From Takakia lepidozioides (taxonomy: Eukaryota; Streptophyta; Takakiopsida; Takakiales; Takakiaceae), in contig JAKLZA010000317.1 in the NCBI GenBank assembly GCA_030704615.1, positions 1-32,185 on the forward strand: DNA of 32,185 nt, read 5' to 3'. Made by a program: the position numbers and the translations under genes. Shown here one piece after another: positions 29,433 through 32,185 of this stretch (position 1 is the first letter of the stretch; each line of letters opens with the position of its first letter). The notes beneath the pieces were generated by a model. The model did not search any database and was not told the DNA's origin. It worked only from the letters and a program-made list of their open reading frames with translations.

Positions 29433-30682
29433 CTATGCTGCATGTTCTTCAAATCCAACCAAATCCCCCACAGGGTTCAAAGAAAACCGTCCCACATGAC
29501 GCACGCTAGAGAACGCCTCGATGATGGAAAGTCTGTCTGTTCTATGAGCATTTTTCAGATCTTCCTCGATCATGCCCACTATGGCCTCCACCCAATCTGA
29601 ATTGACATACACCTGCACAATCCCATCCACACCCTGAATGCTACCAGCTATGCAAACATGAAGGGCACAGTGACTTGCTGTTTTGCAAGCATTACAAAAG
29701 AACAAGTCGTCATCCTGACGTGCTATGTCCTCGAGGCCACATGTGGCACACACTCGTTTGAAGGGTGGAGTGGAAGGCGAGGTGATGTAAAAAATCCCCA
29801 AAGGTGTTAGAGATGAGAAGATAATGCAATTGCAAAACAAATAGAAAGAGGAGAAACCTTGAAAATAAAAATAAATCATTACCTATGTAGCTATGCCATG
29901 TCCTCCATGGGCTGTTTGGGCATTATGCACTCGCTGCAAAGCGGCACATGTGTCATCATGCAAAACATGAGCGAAAATGGTACAAGGGAGTGTGACCAGC
30001 CGCATGTCACCGCTCTGAGTTGCCCCAATGTTTTTGAAAATTGCATATGTAGCACCTCCCCTACGAAACTGCTGGACTAACCGCTCATATTCTGCATGGA
30101 ACGCTGGCAGAAAACTGACCTCCATACACTCAAACAATACCATTACTACTCCATAATAAGTTTAAAATAGCATAACAAAGAAAAGGCGAAAAGCAAACAA
30201 ATGGTAAGAGACTTACAATCTGAACATCCAGCTGAAAAGGCCCCATCCGCCACTGTCAGCTCGAAACGCTGTTCCACCTGACCACGTACTCCTATAACCA
30301 CCACAGCATTAGTGGCGGTAGCAAACTTCTCATGGAATCGTTTTGAGAAAGCACTGATGGTGTCTTTGCAAAAGAAGTTGAGTATTGGAGGGCTCTGAAA
30401 TGGTGCTATGACCTGCACAAGGGTGACGGAGGTAATCTTCAAACAGTACACCAAATCACCTCTCTCGAACTTAAGCTTAGGACGCACGGAGAAATTCTCC
30501 AAGCGCACATAAGCGCCTTTGCAGAACTTCTCTGAGTGTGTTTGGACCAATGACCCGAACACAGTAACATTGACCGTTGTGAAACCAAGCCTATCTGTGA
30601 GATCACAATGCAAATAGGACCATGTGCTGGGAGACTCCTGAATAGAGGGCTTGTTCACATTGCCATACCTACTCAAATCAAC
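29433..30682 (-). CDS. OB-fold / zinc-ribbon ssDNA-binding-like protein (RPA70- or POT1-like), copy E, with introns
   Basis: Probable single-stranded-DNA-binding protein. The first coding block (30682-30217) reads like an OB fold: a Trp-Ser-Tyr-Leu strand, then LTDRLGFTTVNVTVFGS, then GAYVRLENFSVRPKL. It ends at a strong donor (GATT|GTAAGTC). A 68-71 base intron (30216 to 30149 or 30146, with a NAGNAG-type acceptor) leads in phase to block 2, MVLFECMEVSFLPAF onward. Block 3 (29879-29433) carries a C-x2-C, 14 residues, C-x2-C zinc ribbon (CATCG ... CNAC), then HCALHVCIAGSIQGVDG, as in the C-terminal domain of RPA large subunits. A T-rich acceptor (nine T, then TGCTCTAG) precedes block 1, so an upstream exon is expected. 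In-frame TAG codons lie at 29885-29883 and 30685-30683, both at possible splice junctions. RPA70 versus POT1 is undecided; the family call is by motif inspection. Confidence 0.6.
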
Positions 30683-30880
30683 CTAGAGCAATGGGAAAAA
30701 AAAAGACTTCGCGTGCCGGAGGGCTCCAAGAAAGGTTGACGCCGTAGCTGTGTAGGACTTAGCCATTTCAACTTCTTCTCTAATGCGCCCGCTAGATAGC
30801 TAAGTTAGGCCAACCACTATCAAGAACTGCAAAGTGGTAGGCTTCTTGATTATTTCTTTGACAACCCGATATTTTAGTTA
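30683..30880 (-). other. 5' region of the OB-fold gene: candidate start codon and T-rich acceptor
   Basis: On the minus strand an ATG at 30766 in a good plant context (gttgaaATGGCT) opens MAKSYTATASTFLGALRHAK and runs into an in-frame TAG (30685-30683). That TAG is also the AG of a textbook acceptor (nine T, then CCCATTGCTCTAG). After the TAG the OB-fold frame continues in the same phase. The same arrangement occurs at 904, 5104, 22414 and 26584. Confidence 0.35.
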
Positions 30881-31128
30881 TGACTAAACAGAGTGGCAGA
30901 ACCCATCGTGACTGCTCCCTGTGGGAGTGGCCGAGACATAGAATCGGCGCCATTGTACTTCCAAACAACAGAGCGTGTGCGAAAGGCGCAGAGGAAGGAG
31001 AAGATGCTGATGAGCGCTTCCAGGGGAACAGTTGGAAAACACCTGGTAAACTACAAGCGAACTTAGTTGAGGAGGAAAGGATACGTGACACAGCCCGACA
31101 ATCGGCCCTCCATCGCTGCCGGATCTAA
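30880..31128 (+). other. 82-codon plus-strand frame of unknown status, present in every unit
   Basis: The frame (MTKQSGRTHRDCSLWEW onward) is identical at 1018-1266, 5219-5467 and 26698-26946; at 22507-22827 a lost G extends it. It is open on several frames of both strands, so its coding status is doubtful. The +2 frame also reads plausibly (AEPIVTAPCGSGRDIESAPL). A short candidate intron (CTG|GTAAAC to GACACAG, about 58 bases) could link it to the next block. The region also holds the retrotransposon target site, so the insertion would have broken any such gene. It lies between the divergent 5' ends of the OB-fold gene and the long plus-strand frame. Confidence 0.25.
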
Positions 31129-31500
31129 AAAAGAACACATTGAAGCCAGAGCTGTCTACGGAAGATGTGGAAAATGGTGAACGTGGCGAAGACGGTACTA
31201 TCAAGCCCGACAGTGAAGCTTGATCAAGCAGTCAAGATAGCAAACAGCCTGTCGGGCCATGGGGAAGGCTTGAGGTTGGGGCAAATCGAGGATGTAGAGA
31301 GTCAAGAACAACTCGCAAGCAAGGTGCAAGAAGAGTTGTTCTTCTTTTATTGTTTCTTTGCGGGAGTATAATACAACTCTTGGGGAGCGAGGATGCACGC
31401 CATGGCAGCAAGAAGCATAGCTCCCAAATGGGAGAAAGAAGGACTGGTAGAGGAGGGATAGTGACTCCTCTCTACCCATGGTGTACTCAGATCGCTGAAA

Positions 31501-32154
31501 ATGGAGGGGCCTGGCCGAACACACCCGAGCATCACCAAAAGACATCATCTCATGTCAGCAGCCACAGAGTGGAGTGCATCTGGAGGGAGGCGAAAACGGA
31601 GCCAACCACGAGTTCCAAGAAGACACCAAGTCCGATCAGAACCCGAGATCTCTCAATCACATACAGTGGAGGAGCACATGGACCACGAGATAAGGCAATA
31701 CCAAACGGAGCCGGGAGGACCTGTCTCTCAACTCGAGCGGCAGCGGGCGGCATTTTCTGCCTGTCTTTACAAACTTAGCGTTCGCTCAAGAGAAGCGGGC
31801 TGCCCCCTGATCAACCTTTACAACACCACAGATAAGTACAGGGGCATTCCCAACGTTGTGATTCCAAGGGCTATGATGAAGAACGTTAGGGAAAATGCTA
31901 CAACATTTGCTATTCTCACAACAGGTTATGTGTTGAATACTTCTCGTCTTCACCTGTGGGCCAGCACGAAAGCTAAATCGCTAACATATGCTCCGCTCAA
32001 CACTTACAAATTTCTGAAGGAGCAAATATGGCTGCCTATAACCACTAACCATACAGGCGCAATTGTGGCTTGCCTCTTACCAAACATGTATTTTGTTTTT
32101 GCTATATATATATATATATATATATTCACCGCGAATGAGAATAAATTTGAGTAA
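31501..32154 (+). CDS. Unrecognised protein of the tandem unit (copy E)
   Basis: Open frame of 217 codons from ATG at 31501. The first ~60 residues are Arg-rich and may be wrongly framed. From about residue 50 the sequence looks like a folded protein (SEPEISQSHTVEEHMDH, then AGCPLINLYNTTDKYRGIPN, then LTTGYVLNTSRLHLW). I do not recognise a family. In the same frame 5' of the ATG is a short open stretch (MHAMAARSIAPKWEKEGL) closed by TAG TGA; a splice (CTG|GTAGAG to CTCAG) could bypass it but would enter another frame. The 3' end runs into the (TA)n tract and overlaps the OTU gene 3' end on the other strand, so the true stop is uncertain. It is conserved in all five units, which says little because the units themselves are near-identical. 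Confidence 0.4.
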   Translation: MEGPGRTHPSITKRHHLMSAATEWSASGGRRKRSQPRVPRRHQVRSEPEISQSHTVEEHMDHEIRQYQTEPGGPVSQLERQRAAFSACLYKLSVRSREAGCPLINLYNTTDKYRGIPNVVIPRAMMKNVRENATTFAILTTGYVLNTSRLHLWASTKAKSLTYAPLNTYKFLKEQIWLPITTNHTGAIVACLLPNMYFVFAIYIYIYIFTANENKFE

Positions 32155-32185
32155 ATGTGAGATTCAAAGTTGCATAATGACAAGA

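Larger units (their letters stand above)
25675..29859. repeat. Array unit 4 (best-preserved complete unit)
   Basis: Full unit of 4185 bases. Its OB-fold, OTU-like and plus-strand frames are all open, so it is the best reference copy. It differs from unit 5 at very few places that I can see: a 3-base tag insertion at about 25865-25870, one A in the run at about 26945, and the TA-tract length. The target site is empty (26964-26968). Confidence 0.95.
1..32185. repeat. Head-to-tail tandem array of a ~4.18 kb multigene unit, interrupted by one retrotransposon
   Basis: The same sequence recurs in the same orientation with period 4199, 4170 (after removing the insertion and one target-site copy), 4171 and 4185 bases. 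The phase used here starts at the T of the sequence tgaaaataaaaat found at 1, 4200, 21504, 25675 and 29860. All landmarks keep order and spacing in each unit: OB-fold gene exons, an 82-codon plus-strand frame, the longer plus-strand frame, the (TA)n tract, the OTU-like gene and a hairpin pair. Neither array edge lies inside the window, so copy number is at least five. Confidence 0.97.
29860..32185. repeat. Array unit 5, truncated by the window end
   Basis: The first 2326 bases of a unit, nearly identical to 25675-27990 of unit 4. The target site is empty (31147-31151). It runs off the right edge just inside the 3' end of the OTU-like gene. Confidence 0.95.

Noticed and set aside
30792-31204. 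Long minus-strand frames opposite the 82-codon frame
   Set aside because: Several frames on both strands are open here with low-complexity Ser/Pro content; none shows a motif, and openness on all frames argues for composition rather than coding.
31201-31548. Minus-strand 115-codon frame repeated in every unit
   Set aside because: It lies antisense to the plus-strand region, lacks motifs, and is repeated only because the unit is repeated.
1-32185. Ribosomal DNA, histone cluster or CRISPR as explanation for the tandem array
   Set aside because: No rRNA, histone motif, or short direct repeats with unique spacers; the unit encodes OB-fold and OTU-like proteins.

Overview
The window looks like nuclear DNA of a land plant. 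The evidence is a plant-type Ty3/gypsy LTR retrotransposon, short T-rich introns with GTAAGT-type donors, and no bacterial gene organisation. The retrotransposon's gag, protease and integrase resemble the non-chromovirus plant lineages. An early-diverging land plant is possible, but the sequence alone does not settle that. I see no tRNA, rRNA or CRISPR.

Layout: the whole window is a head-to-tail tandem array of one ~4.17-4.20 kb unit. Using an arbitrary phase, the units are 1-4199, 4200-21503, 21504-25674, 25675-29859 and 29860-32185 (cut by the window end). Each unit carries the same set. On the minus strand is a split gene for an OB-fold plus zinc-ribbon protein (RPA70/POT1-like). Also on the minus strand is an OTU-protease-like gene with a basic, Myb-like tail. 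On the plus strand is an unrecognised reading frame of ~210-235 codons that converges on the OTU gene at a (TA)n tract. Between the OTU and OB-fold genes lies a ~0.7 kb AT-rich spacer with two close perfect hairpins. Units 4 and 5 are almost identical; units 1-3 differ from them mostly by single-base indels. RPA-like and OTU genes are both known as Helitron cargo, but no Rep/helicase is present here, so the mobile-element origin of the unit is a hypothesis.

Unit 2 is split by a 13.1 kb LTR retrotransposon (5491-18619, minus orientation). It has a perfect 5-bp target duplication (cagag), and the same site is empty in the other four units. The LTRs are 938 and 924 bp and differ by about five substitutions outside a variable minisatellite, so the insertion is recent. 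In element order: 5' LTR (18619-17696), primer-binding site, a leader ORF, gag with three CCHC knuckles, protease, RT, RNase H, integrase without a chromodomain, a run of eight decapeptide repeats, a large unrecognised post-pol reading frame (~3.8 kb), polypurine tract, 3' LTR (6428-5491).

The element's reading frames are broken by many one-base shifts, several of them at homopolymers. Because the LTRs are almost identical, these shifts may be residual long-read assembly errors rather than true decay. The same applies to the indel-rich units. The most unusual points are the multigene tandem unit, the long post-pol ORF, and a GCTGTG-type repeat that is both a variable LTR minisatellite and the coding sequence of the decapeptide run after integrase.
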